Source: an uncultured Verrucomicrobiae bacterium
GTDB lineage: Bacteria > Verrucomicrobiota > Verrucomicrobiia > Limisphaerales > UBA1096
Length of the DNA stretch: 64,000 bases
Direction of reading: 5' to 3'
Assembly (NCBI GenBank): GCA_937770485.1
Contig: CALJHX010000013.1
Span: 1 to 64,000 of the forward strand
Within the stretch, counting starts at the first letter, position 1, and each line of letters begins with the position of its first letter. The position numbers and the translations under genes were made by a program. Under the pieces are notes generated by a model. It saw only the letters and a program-made list of their open reading frames with translations. It did not search any database and was not told the DNA's origin. Positions 9,189 to 18,350 of this stretch are shown piece by piece.

Positions 9189-12100
9189 GAGGCCACCTCC
9201 GGCGAGGGCTTCTGCGGTTTGAATGCTGCGAAGAAGATGCTCAGTACCGCGGGAACGAGAATGAGGGTGAAGATGGTGGAGATCAGCAGTCCCCCCACCA
9301 CCACTGCACCCAATCCTCGGTAGAGTTCTGATCCGGCACCGGGGAGAAGAACCAACGGGAGCATGCCTCCCACGGAGGTGAGCGTGCTCATTAGAATCGG
9401 ACGGACCCGTGTGCGGACGGAGGCAACGATCGCCTGGTCCGGGTTTTCCAGATGCCTTTTCGGATCGGCCATGAAGTTGAAGGTCTGATGGATGATGAGG
9501 ATAGCGTTGTTGACCACGACGCCCGCCAGCAACACGAATCCGAGGATACTGAGCATGTCGAGGTTCTGGACCGGCATGTAGTGATCCATGACGCTCCATT
9601 GATGGACGATGGCCAGACCGGCAAAGCCTCCGAGCGTGGCCAGCGGGACGGTAAGCATGATGACAATCGGCGAGCTCCAACTCTGGAACAAGACCACTAG
9701 GACCAGATAAACTACGAGGAATGCGAGGAACATTGAACTCAGGAATGTTCCAGCAATGCTGCCATCCCCGAGCAGTGCGGTCTTGATCTCGTTCAACTTG
9801 CCGGCCGATCCGGAAAGACCGACGTCAATGCCAGGTTCGATTGCACCTTGTTGGCGCAGACTGGCGACGATTTCGTTGACCTGATCGATCGCCGTCTCGA
9901 GGGGTAGTCCGGGCGGTGGCGTGTACTGCAAGGTCACCGCGCGCGAACGATCAACGTGGCGAATCTCGTCGGGACCTAGAACCCGTTCCACCGAAGCCAC
10001 GGTACGCAGATCTATGACGTGGCCGGTGGGGGTTGCGAGCGGGGCGTTGAGAATAGCATCGATGGGGTTTTCGGCAATGGAGTGTTTACTAATTAGCTTC
10101 ATATCCCGCAGTTCGCCGTTTCGTTCGTAATCGCGGAAAAACAGGATGCCATCACCGTTGGCCTGGGCCGCAAGACCGATGTCGGTGCGGGTCAATCCCA
10201 CCTTGAAAAGCGCACGATCATTTGGTTTCAGGCGCAGTTCACTGGAGGGTATTAGAAAATTGGTGGGATCGGGGTTGACGCTGTATGGGCCGAATTTTCC
10301 TATCAGAGCCAACATAATGGCCTGGGCTGAGCCGCTCACGGGATCGAGTTCGCGTCCCTTGATGTCGATCTTGATGGCTGAGCCAGTGTTGCCGCCGACC
10401 CGGAAGAGCGGCATTTGAAACGCGAAAGCGATGGTGTCTGGCGCGTTGTGGCCGCCGGCGGCGTGATTGAGCAGGGGAATCAGATCTTTAACACGTCGCT
10501 TGTCCGTAGAGATCGCGCCGTGAAACATGCGGCCCTCGAAACTGACGAGGAAATAGTTCTCGATGGGGGGCGGCATGACCGATGGTTCCATGCCGGGAAA
10601 CGGGGGCACCTTGACGCGGCGATCCTCCTTGGGCTGATCACCACGGGTCACGCTCTCGACTTGATATTGATCAGGAGCGGCGTCCCAAGCGGGGCGGATA
10701 ACGGTTTCCACGCGCTGCCCCATCTTGGTGAGCTGGTCGAGATTGTAACCGGGTGGTGGGGTCAGCAGGCCGAATACGAGGTTCCGGTTCCCTATCGGTA
10801 GGTAGTCTAGAGGCGGCATCAGCATGCGGATACCAAGAATGGTGCCGACGGCAAACGCGGTGATCACCACCACGCGGAGTAGCCAACTGCGGTTGATACC
10901 GGCGACTACGTTCGCCACGAAGTGGGGCAACACATGCACCAGATGCTGCATCCAGACGAGCGGTCCCCATCCCTTGCGCGGACGAACCTCAGACTCGTTC
11001 CAATTGGCGGCCTTTGCATCCCGGCTACGCAGAAAACGGGCAGCCGTGGTGGGGATGACCGTGAGGGAAACGAGCAGGCTTAGGGCGACCGCAGCCATGA
11101 TGGCGTAGGCGATGTCTTTGAACAACTGAGCGGCAGTTTCCTGAATCATCAGAATCGGGAAGAACACCGCGATGGTGGTGATCGTGGAGGCGACTACGGC
11201 ACCACCTACCTCGGTGGCGCCGTCATGGGCGGCGGTGCGGGGGTTCTTGCCCATCTCCAAGTGGCGAAAGATATTTTCGATCACAACGATAGCGTTGTCG
11301 ACGACCATACCGACGGCGAAGGCCATGCCGGCCAGAGAGATGATGTTCACCGAGCGACCGAGAGCCACGAGCACGACGATGGCGGCTACAACGGATACGG
11401 GGATTGCCAACGCGATGATGCCGATCGTGCGCAATGACCTGAGAAAGAACATCAGGGTGAACGTGGCAAGGATACCGCCGTAAACGATGTTGCTTTGGAC
11501 GAGTTTGATGGCGTCACGAACATAGGTCGTGGCGTCGTAGACCTGAACCAGTTCGAGTTCGCCCTTGATGCCGAGCTGACGCGCGTGCTGTGCGAGCACG
11601 CCGCCGGGGGCGTTCATCTCGGCGATCTCGGCCTTGATGCGGTCCATGGTCGCGATGAGGTTGCCGCCCCGCTGGAGAAGGAAGTTAAAGAATGGCATCT
11701 GATGGCCACGGGCCCGCGCCCAGTCTGTCTTTTCCTTGTAGGTCTCGATGACCTCCGCCACGTTACGCAGGTAGACCGGGCCGGCTTCATCCCGGCGCAC
11801 GATCATATTCATCACCGATTCGGCCGATTCAAACCGACCCGTGGCGCGGATTCGGATATCCGATTTGCCCTCGACCAGTTTGCCGGCGGAAAAGTTTTTG
11901 TTGGCGTTTTCGATGGCGGCCTTGAGCTGCGCCCAGGTGATGCCGCGCTCGGCCAACGCGGCCGGATCGACGCGTATCTGCAGTTCGGAAAAGCGACCTC
12001 CGCGGATGCCTACCTCCGCCACGCCTTCAAGCCGATTCAGTCGTGGCTTGATTCGGCGCTCCATGAAATCCAACAGGGTGGTTCCATCAAATTTGGTGTC

Positions 12101-12538
12101 AGTACAGGCCAGTCCGACCCAGGCTATGTAGTCGACTGACTCCGGATCAACGTCTTTCACGATCGGTTTCAGCACCGCTTCTGGGTAGCCGGGGACTTCG
12201 TCGAGTTTCTGCAACACATCAGCTTTGGCGGCTTCCAGGTCCGTACCAGTTTCAAACTCGAGGCGCACGACACCTTGGCCAGCCTTGCTGTTGCTGGTCA
12301 GGGAGACTAGGCCGCCCACGTCGCTGAGAACTTTTTCCTGTTCCTCGACGATGTCGCTCTCGATTTCCTCGGCTGACGCGCTTTCCCAAAACGTTGAAAT
12401 CGAGATGACAACCGAATCGACCTCCGGTTTCATCTGCACCGGGACGCTCGTTAACGCCATTGCACCGGCCATCAGTGACAGGCCGATGCAGACGGCGACC
12501 GTGATCGGCTGCCGGATGCAATAGTCGACAATCTTCAT
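9185..12538 (-). CDS. RND multidrug efflux transporter permease (AcrB/MexB-like)
   Basis: 1117 aa; MKIVDYCIRQPITVAVCIGLSLMAGAMALTSVPVQMKPEVD, GMVVDNAIVVIENIFRHLE, LLAGVVVNNAILIIHQ. Confidence 0.95.
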   Translation of the reverse strand: MKIVDYCIRQPITVAVCIGLSLMAGAMALTSVPVQMKPEVDSVVISISTFWESASAEEIESDIVEEQEKVLSDVGGLVSLTSNSKAGQGVVRLEFETGTDLEAAKADVLQKLDEVPGYPEAVLKPIVKDVDPESVDYIAWVGLACTDTKFDGTTLLDFMERRIKPRLNRLEGVAEVGIRGGRFSELQIRVDPAALAERGITWAQLKAAIENANKNFSAGKLVEGKSDIRIRATGRFESAESVMNMIVRRDEAGPVYLRNVAEVIETYKEKTDWARARGHQMPFFNFLLQRGGNLIATMDRIKAEIAEMNAPGGVLAQHARQLGIKGELELVQVYDATTYVRDAIKLVQSNIVYGGILATFTLMFFLRSLRTIGIIALAIPVSVVAAIVVLVALGRSVNIISLAGMAFAVGMVVDNAIVVIENIFRHLEMGKNPRTAAHDGATEVGGAVVASTITTIAVFFPILMIQETAAQLFKDIAYAIMAAVALSLLVSLTVIPTTAARFLRSRDAKAANWNESEVRPRKGWGPLVWMQHLVHVLPHFVANVVAGINRSWLLRVVVITAFAVGTILGIRMLMPPLDYLPIGNRNLVFGLLTPPPGYNLDQLTKMGQRVETVIRPAWDAAPDQYQVESVTRGDQPKEDRRVKVPPFPGMEPSVMPPPIENYFLVSFEGRMFHGAISTDKRRVKDLIPLLNHAAGGHNAPDTIAFAFQMPLFRVGGNTGSAIKIDIKGRELDPVSGSAQAIMLALIGKFGPYSVNPDPTNFLIPSSELRLKPNDRALFKVGLTRTDIGLAAQANGDGILFFRDYERNGELRDMKLISKHSIAENPIDAILNAPLATPTGHVIDLRTVASVERVLGPDEIRHVDRSRAVTLQYTPPPGLPLETAIDQVNEIVASLRQQGAIEPGIDVGLSGSAGKLNEIKTALLGDGSIAGTFLSSMFLAFLVVYLVLVVLFQSWSSPIVIMLTVPLATLGGFAGLAIVHQWSVMDHYMPVQNLDMLSILGFVLLAGVVVNNAILIIHQTFNFMADPKRHLENPDQAIVASVRTRVRPILMSTLTSVGGMLPLVLLPGAGSELYRGLGAVVVGGLLISTIFTLILVPAVLSIFFAAFKPQKPSPEVAS

Positions 12539-13812
12539 GGGGCCGGCAGTCCGCCTTGATGGTCCGAGGTTTTGATCATCAACGACTGCCCGGGGAGTAG
12601 GCGTTGGTTGCCTTCCACGACCACCCGATCGTCGGCACTAAATCCGGCGTTGTCGGCTACGATGAAAGCACTGCCGTTTCGCGCGAACGCGATCCGCGCG
12701 GAGACGGGGCGAGCCGTCGGCAGGGCATCATCGATGAGCGGCTTTTGCACCACATAGATCACTGTGCCGTGCGCCGAATAAACGACGGCATTCAGTGGGA
12801 CGCGCAGGTGTTCAGCGGGCTTCCCGATCGGCACGATGCCGGTCACGGATTCGCCGGGGCTGAGCTTTCTATCTGGATTTGGAACGGTGGCCACGAGGGT
12901 GAACAACTGGCTACGATCATTAACTTCAGGAACGAGGATGACTTTGGCGGGCGTGAAAGTCTGACCGGTGGCGGATTGCCTCACCTTGAATCCCTCGAGT
13001 TCTTTGCCAGCGGTATCCAGGTGACGGGCGGGAACTCGCAGCCATGCTTCCATTGGATCCATTGTGACGATGGTGGCTACCGAACTTCCAGCGGCGACCC
13101 ATTCTCCAGGTTCCACGTTGCGACTCACGACTACCCCGGGCATGGGAGCCTTCACCGTGAGATCACTCAATTGGACATCGAGCAATTCGACACGACTCTG
13201 GGCTTCGCTGATGCCGTCCGCCGCGGACTTCACTTGTAAGGCGGCCACCTTGAGGTTTTTTTTAGCATCGAGTAAGTCGCTTTGGGAGACCGCTTTCGAG
13301 GCGGTGAGACCGACTTTCATGCGGAGATCGACTTCCGCGCGGACGTGTTCGGCCTGGCGTTGCTCTAAAAGATTGGAAGCCACGGTCAGTCGTGCATTGG
13401 CCTCGTCGAGTTGGGCCTTAATTCTTCGCGCGTCGAGGATTGCCAACGTGGCTCCTGGTTGAATCTCGTCGCCTTCATCGATCAACATCTTGACGACCGC
13501 GCCCGCTTCCTGCGCGGCGACTGCCATCTTTGAGGAGGCCCGCAGGGAACCGGTGACGATCGCCTTTTTCTGGGTGTTCTCTGCCTGAACCGACGCCACG
13601 ATGACGGCGGCCGGGGGCATTTGCGACGGCCCGCCGGGTACCGCCGGTCCGCGGGAACCGACCATTGGAGCTTGCTGCACCATCAGGATGACGATGACGG
13701 TCAGGACGACCAAGACGATTGCCATAACGGCCACGACGCCGGCGCGGTTGCCGCGGTCTGATTCGGCTTGCTGTTCTTTGTCCTCCATGTTCGAGGGCAA
13801 AAGAGCATTCAT
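12535..13812 (-). CDS. RND efflux periplasmic adaptor (membrane fusion protein)
   Basis: Single N-terminal TM, VTGSLRASSKMAVAAQEAGAVVKMLIDEGDEIQPGATLAILDARRIKAQLDEANARL, APMPGVVVSRNVEPGEWV; overlaps RND gene start. Confidence 0.92.
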   Translation of the reverse strand: MNALLPSNMEDKEQQAESDRGNRAGVVAVMAIVLVVLTVIVILMVQQAPMVGSRGPAVPGGPSQMPPAAVIVASVQAENTQKKAIVTGSLRASSKMAVAAQEAGAVVKMLIDEGDEIQPGATLAILDARRIKAQLDEANARLTVASNLLEQRQAEHVRAEVDLRMKVGLTASKAVSQSDLLDAKKNLKVAALQVKSAADGISEAQSRVELLDVQLSDLTVKAPMPGVVVSRNVEPGEWVAAGSSVATIVTMDPMEAWLRVPARHLDTAGKELEGFKVRQSATGQTFTPAKVILVPEVNDRSQLFTLVATVPNPDRKLSPGESVTGIVPIGKPAEHLRVPLNAVVYSAHGTVIYVVQKPLIDDALPTARPVSARIAFARNGSAFIVADNAGFSADDRVVVEGNQRLLPGQSLMIKTSDHQGGLPAP

Positions 13813-14040
13813 GCAAACGAGGCCTTCGCAAGCAGAAACTCAATCGTTTCGCATCATCGCGAATTTTCTTTTATCACCAGCAGCCGACAAGATTCTGTAG
13901 ATTTGGGAATTCGTATAGCCGTAAATGTTGAATTACTGGTGCATTTGGTGTTTGTCGTGGTGTTCGGGCCGAGCAATATCGTTTTCGTCTGGGCGTCGAA
14001 GACGCATACGAGTGCGGATGCAGAACAAGCCGGCCCAAGT

Positions 14041-14265
14041 GGCGTAATTCAGTCGCTCTCTGCCATCAACTCGTAATCCGGCCGGTCGAGCAGCACCGGC
14101 CAAAACATTCGGTACTTCTTTGGTAATGTGGCTGCCAGTGCCCGCTTGGGATACTTTCGGGAGTGCGGGTCTTTAGGATCGGGCGGTGTCCAACCGTCGG
14201 GAACTTTGCCGTGTTTCTGATACCACCGAAACCGCCTCTCCCGCTTGGCGAGCATCCGCTCCCAT
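14041..14265 (-). repeat. Right copy of ~225-bp inverted repeat (truncated copy of the 2490-2888 ORF)
   Basis: Reverse complement matches 2673-2897; carries ORF 14049..14255. Confidence 0.9.
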
Positions 14266-14391
14266 TCTTATTGGATATATATTTAGCCTATGAAAAAAGC
14301 ACATAGACTTGGTATTTTTCAGCGCAGAGTTGGGGTTATATTTGTATAGGAAGCGTGTTTGACGAGGGGGGGCACTCAGTGGTTTTGATTC

Positions 14392-15540
14392 TCAGAGGAT
14401 GTCGGGTAGTGACTCGATGGCCTTGCGTTTGGCGGTCATGTCGATGTGGGTGTACTGGCGAGAGATGGCTTCGCTGTCGTGTCCGATGATGTCTCGGGCT
14501 ACGGCGTCGCTGACCCCGGCGTTCTTGAGCATACTGGTGGCGGTGTGTCGTAAGCAGTGGAAGCTGAGTTTACTTACTTCCCTTTTTGCTCCCCTGCCCT
14601 TGCCTGTACTTTGGTGGTTTTTGTCTTCAACAAGTCCGGCTTTGACCATGATCTTTCTGAACTGGGCGCTTGTGGGGCCAGAGGTTTTGTTGCGACACGC
14701 CGGGCATAGACGTCGGGAATAAGGGTGCAGCAGGGTCGTCGCCAGCTGGGAGTTCATCGAAGTACTGTTTCAAGCGTGGAGCAATGGGGATGTCCATCCT
14801 CCTTTCGGTTTTCTGGGATTCCAGGGTCAACACCGCATTGACTAGGTCGAGGTTCTCCCAAGTAAGCAAGGCGATGTCGCTGATCCGTAGGCCGGTGTAA
14901 AGGCCGCATAGGATTATCCCTCGCCACTCAAAGTCTGCTACCTTGAGGAGCTTCCTGATTTCGGGCTTGGTGAAAGGCCGTCTCTTTGCCTTTTTAAGCC
15001 GTTTTATCAGGGTGACCTGACTGGCTTCATTGGTGTCAACGAAACCGTCCCTGAGGGCTTGATTTAGGGCCGTACGGAGGGTCTTCACCATGAGGTTGGC
15101 CGAGCTTGGCGTGAGTTTCCGGGCAAAATGATCCCTGGCCGCAGAGATTTCCCTCGAGTTCAAATGAGAAATGTCCTGCTCGGCCTTTGAACCCAGGTAA
15201 TCGATGAAACGCTTCAGCGTCGCCGAGTATCTTTCTGCAGTAGCCTCACAATTCTCAATTTGCTTCCGCTTAAGCCAATTCTGCAGGTATTGTTTAATTG
15301 AGGAGGTCTCCAAGGTAGCCCGGTTAGCTATGAGATAGATGTCCGCGATGGTTTTGCGTGCACGCCTCTCAACAAGCGTGCCCTGTTGCCCCATGTTCGC
15401 AGCTTCCTCGAACTTCATTGCGATCTGCAGGCGTCTCGCTTTTTGGTTGTGCCGGTGCTACGAGTGGTCTTGCGACCATCGGGCAAATTAATGATCGCCT
15501 GCCAATAGGGAGAATGTTGAACTTTACGCAACCAAGCCAT
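14392..15540 (-). pseudogene. Tyrosine recombinase/phage-type integrase interrupted by two frameshifts
   Basis: N-term MAWLRKVQHSPYWQAIINLPDGRKTTRSTGTTKKR (from 15540), middle ORF 14627..15418 with YTGLRISDIALLTW, and C-term ORF 14392..14757 with HCLRHTATSMLKNAGVSDAVARDIIGHDSEAISRQYTH; frames change near 15440 and 14700. Confidence 0.9.
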
Positions 15541-15649
15541 TACGAGTTACACCTACAGCTACACCATTCAATGAAGTCAATGGTGTTTCTTATTAGACCT
15601 TTATGAGTTGTTTTATTAAGAATTTAAATCATAACGCATTGGGGGCTGG

Positions 15650-15681
15650 AGTTGCGGGTTCGAGTCCCGTCGGTCACCCCA
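15650..15681 (+). repeat. tRNA 3'-end fragment, candidate attachment site next to integrase relic
   Basis: ggagttgcgggttcgagtcccgtcggtcacccca shares ttgcgggttcgagtcccgt with 5694-5712; no tRNA 5' half upstream. Confidence 0.6.
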
Positions 15682-15721
15682 TCCCTTCTTTTCCGATCCG
15701 CTAGCCTCTTAGTCGCCGACC

Positions 15722-16582
15722 ATGTCCAGCACCGATCCAGTCGCATTCCTGAATGGTGATTTTTTACTGACGTCGATGGCTCGGATACCGGCGGGCGACC
15801 GTGGGTTTCTTTATGGCGACGGGTTGTATGAGACGATTCGTGTTCATGACGCTCGGCCGTTTCTTTGGGAGTGGCATATGATGCGGTTCACAGATGGCGC
15901 GGTGTCACTTGGCATTACCCCGCCACAAACCACGGAATCGCTGCTCGGCAACGTTCATGAGTTGATCCGTCGAAACAGCTTGAGTGAGGGTGTTATGCGT
16001 ATCGCGCTTTCGCGCGGCGTTGGCGAACGCGGCTACGGCGTAACCGGCGATGAGCAACCGACGCTGCTCATCACACAGCATTCTCCACCGACCACTCCAG
16101 CCAAGCCTCTTTCGTTGGTGAGCACTTCGGCACGAGTTGCCATTGGCGACCCCTTGGCCAAGGTGAAATCGGCGAACAAGCTTGGCTCCATTCTGGCCAA
16201 GCGCGATGCCGCCGCCCAAGGCGCGGACGATGGGTTGATCCTCAACTCCGACGGCAACGTCACCGAGACATCCTCAGCGAACTTGTTTTGGGTGGAGGGC
16301 GGAACGCTTCGCACACCACCGGTGTTAGATTCTGTTTTGCCGGGAGTCACTCGGCGACTGGTGATCGGCTTGGCATCCGCTCTTGGCCAAACGGTGCGCG
16401 AAGAGTCGGTTGCCCCCGACCGCCTGCAACAAGCCGATGCCGTCTTCGTCACTTCAGCGGCGACTGGGGTTATCGCGGTTGGCCAAGTGAACGGAGGGGC
16501 GATTGGGACGCACCCTCTCGTTTACCAATTGCAGGACGCCTACGATGCTGAGTTGGCACAGCACGCTGCAGTCGGTGACTGA
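15722..16582 (+). CDS. Class IV aminotransferase (branched-chain/D-amino acid aminotransferase or aminodeoxychorismate lyase-like)
   Basis: NGDFL...IPAGDRGFLYGDGLYETIRVHDARPFLWEWHMMRF; KSANKLGSILAKRDA; NSDGNVTETSSANLFWV. Confidence 0.88.
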   Translation: MSSTDPVAFLNGDFLLTSMARIPAGDRGFLYGDGLYETIRVHDARPFLWEWHMMRFTDGAVSLGITPPQTTESLLGNVHELIRRNSLSEGVMRIALSRGVGERGYGVTGDEQPTLLITQHSPPTTPAKPLSLVSTSARVAIGDPLAKVKSANKLGSILAKRDAAAQGADDGLILNSDGNVTETSSANLFWVEGGTLRTPPVLDSVLPGVTRRLVIGLASALGQTVREESVAPDRLQQADAVFVTSAATGVIAVGQVNGGAIGTHPLVYQLQDAYDAELAQHAAVGD

Positions 16583-16589
16583 GCGCCGC

Positions 16590-17561
16590 TCAGGAAGCTT
16601 TTTTGCGTGGACCGCGCTTGGACTTCGGTTTGGTCAAGCCCGCGCTGAGGTAGTCGAGGTAATTAATAAGCGACTCTCGCATTTGGTTGCGCGTCACAAT
16701 GGCGTCGATCATACCGCGATCGAGCAGAAACTCCGTGGTTTGGAAGCCCGGCGGCAACTCCGCCTGTGTTGTGTCCTTGATCACTCGCGGCCCGGCAAAG
16801 CCGATCATCGCCCCCGGCTCGGCGACAATTAGATCCCCGACGCTGGCGTAGCTCGCCATCACGCCAGCGGTGGTCGGGTGCGTGAGCACGCTGATGTATG
16901 GCAGACCGGCCTCGGAATGGTAGGCCAACGCGCCGCAAGTCTTGGCCATTTGCATCAAGCTGAACATTCCCTCGTACATTCGGGCTCCGCCGCTAGCGGA
17001 AACAATAATCACGGACATTTTTTCCCTGGTGCCGACCTCGATCAGTCGAGTGAGTTTTTCGCCGACAACCGACCCCATCGAGCCGCCGAGGAATGAAAAG
17101 TTCATGATGCCCAGCGCAACCTTGTGCGGCCCCATCTTGCAGAGGCCGGTGATCACCGCGTCGTTTTCACCGGTGCTTTTTTTATAACGCTCCAGCTTGG
17201 ACGGGTACGACGCCACACCGGTGAACTTGAGAACATCCACGCTGCTCATTCCAGCGTCCATCTCCTTGAACGACTTTTCGTCCACGAGCGACGCCAGCCG
17301 CGCCCGCGCCGCGATCGGGAAATGATAACCACACGACGGACAGGTCTTGAGATTCTCCTCAAGGTCCTTGTCGTAAATCAGCTCCGCGCACTTGCCGCAC
17401 TTTGTCCACAACCCCTTGGGGATGTTTTTTTTGCGGGGCGCCGCTTCGCCGAACTTCATTCTGCCGGACCCACTTCCGGGCTCGATGCCGGCCGAGATGG
17501 ACTGGGCGTCCACCGTCTCAAGTTGCGGTGTGGTCTTTGAAAAATCAGATAAATCAGACAT
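16590..17561 (-). CDS. accD: Acetyl-CoA carboxylase carboxyltransferase subunit beta
   Basis: WTKCGKCAELIYDKDLEENLKTCPSCGYHFPI zinc ribbon; SGGARMYEGMFSLMQMAKT; PTTAGVMASYASVGDLIVAEPGAMIGFAGPRVI. Confidence 0.95.
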   Translation of the reverse strand: MSDLSDFSKTTPQLETVDAQSISAGIEPGSGSGRMKFGEAAPRKKNIPKGLWTKCGKCAELIYDKDLEENLKTCPSCGYHFPIAARARLASLVDEKSFKEMDAGMSSVDVLKFTGVASYPSKLERYKKSTGENDAVITGLCKMGPHKVALGIMNFSFLGGSMGSVVGEKLTRLIEVGTREKMSVIIVSASGGARMYEGMFSLMQMAKTCGALAYHSEAGLPYISVLTHPTTAGVMASYASVGDLIVAEPGAMIGFAGPRVIKDTTQAELPPGFQTTEFLLDRGMIDAIVTRNQMRESLINYLDYLSAGLTKPKSKRGPRKKAS

Positions 17562-17567
17562 ATAGGG

Positions 17568-18323
17568 TCAGTGTCCTGGCGAACCAAGGCCACGAGCAAG
17601 CGTCCACACGCCCACCTCCGCGGCACCCGCTTTTTTGCAAGCACGCGCGCAGTCGCTCGTGGTGGCTCCGGTCGTCAAAACGTCATCGACAAGCACAACA
17701 CGCCTGCCCTTCAAATTCACTTTGTCCGGCTCGAAGGCCCCGCGCATGTTGGCCAGGCGCTCGCCTCGTGAAAGCAGTGTTTGGGTTTGGGTCACTCTGG
17801 TGCGTTTTACCGCGCGGGTCTCCAGCTTCAAGCCAGTCACCCGGCTCAGGTTTCGGCACAACTGCTCGGCCTGATTGAAACCCCGCTCGCGCAAACGTAC
17901 CGGATGAAGTGGCACCGGCACAAGGCAATCGCCACGCCAATCGCGGATTTGTTTCACCGCCCCACCACTGAACAGCCGGTCAAACAGCGGCTCCAGCCAG
18001 AGCGCCTGCTGATATTTGAAACGGTGAATCGCCTCGAGCATCTCCGCGTTGGCCTGCATCACGGCGCGCGCGAACTCGAAATGCAACTCCATCTCGCCGC
18101 AGTTCGTGCATTCAAACTCGCCGCTGATCTCCCCCGGAAACAGCTGGCCGCACCGTCGGCAAAAAGGCGGCTCAACCGGCTTGAGCCTGGCCAAACAACC
18201 GTCGCCGATATAACCGTCCTCCGGCTTGGCCGACTCGTCGCGGCACAACTGGCAAACCTCGGGGAAAACCAAACCCCATCCGCCCTTGGCCAAGCCGGCC
18301 AGCGTTGCATTCCATCGGGTCAC
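17568..18323 (-). CDS. ComF family phosphoribosyltransferase-like protein
   Basis: CQLCRDE...FCRRCGQLFPG zinc fingers; VPVPLHPVRLRERGFNQAEQL; VVLVDDVLTTGATTSDCARACKKAGA. Confidence 0.92.
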   Translation of the reverse strand: MTRWNATLAGLAKGGWGLVFPEVCQLCRDESAKPEDGYIGDGCLARLKPVEPPFCRRCGQLFPGEISGEFECTNCGEMELHFEFARAVMQANAEMLEAIHRFKYQQALWLEPLFDRLFSGGAVKQIRDWRGDCLVPVPLHPVRLRERGFNQAEQLCRNLSRVTGLKLETRAVKRTRVTQTQTLLSRGERLANMRGAFEPDKVNLKGRRVVLVDDVLTTGATTSDCARACKKAGAAEVGVWTLARGLGSPGH

Positions 18324-18350
18324 CGGCTCGAGCCTGTCGCAACCACCCCG

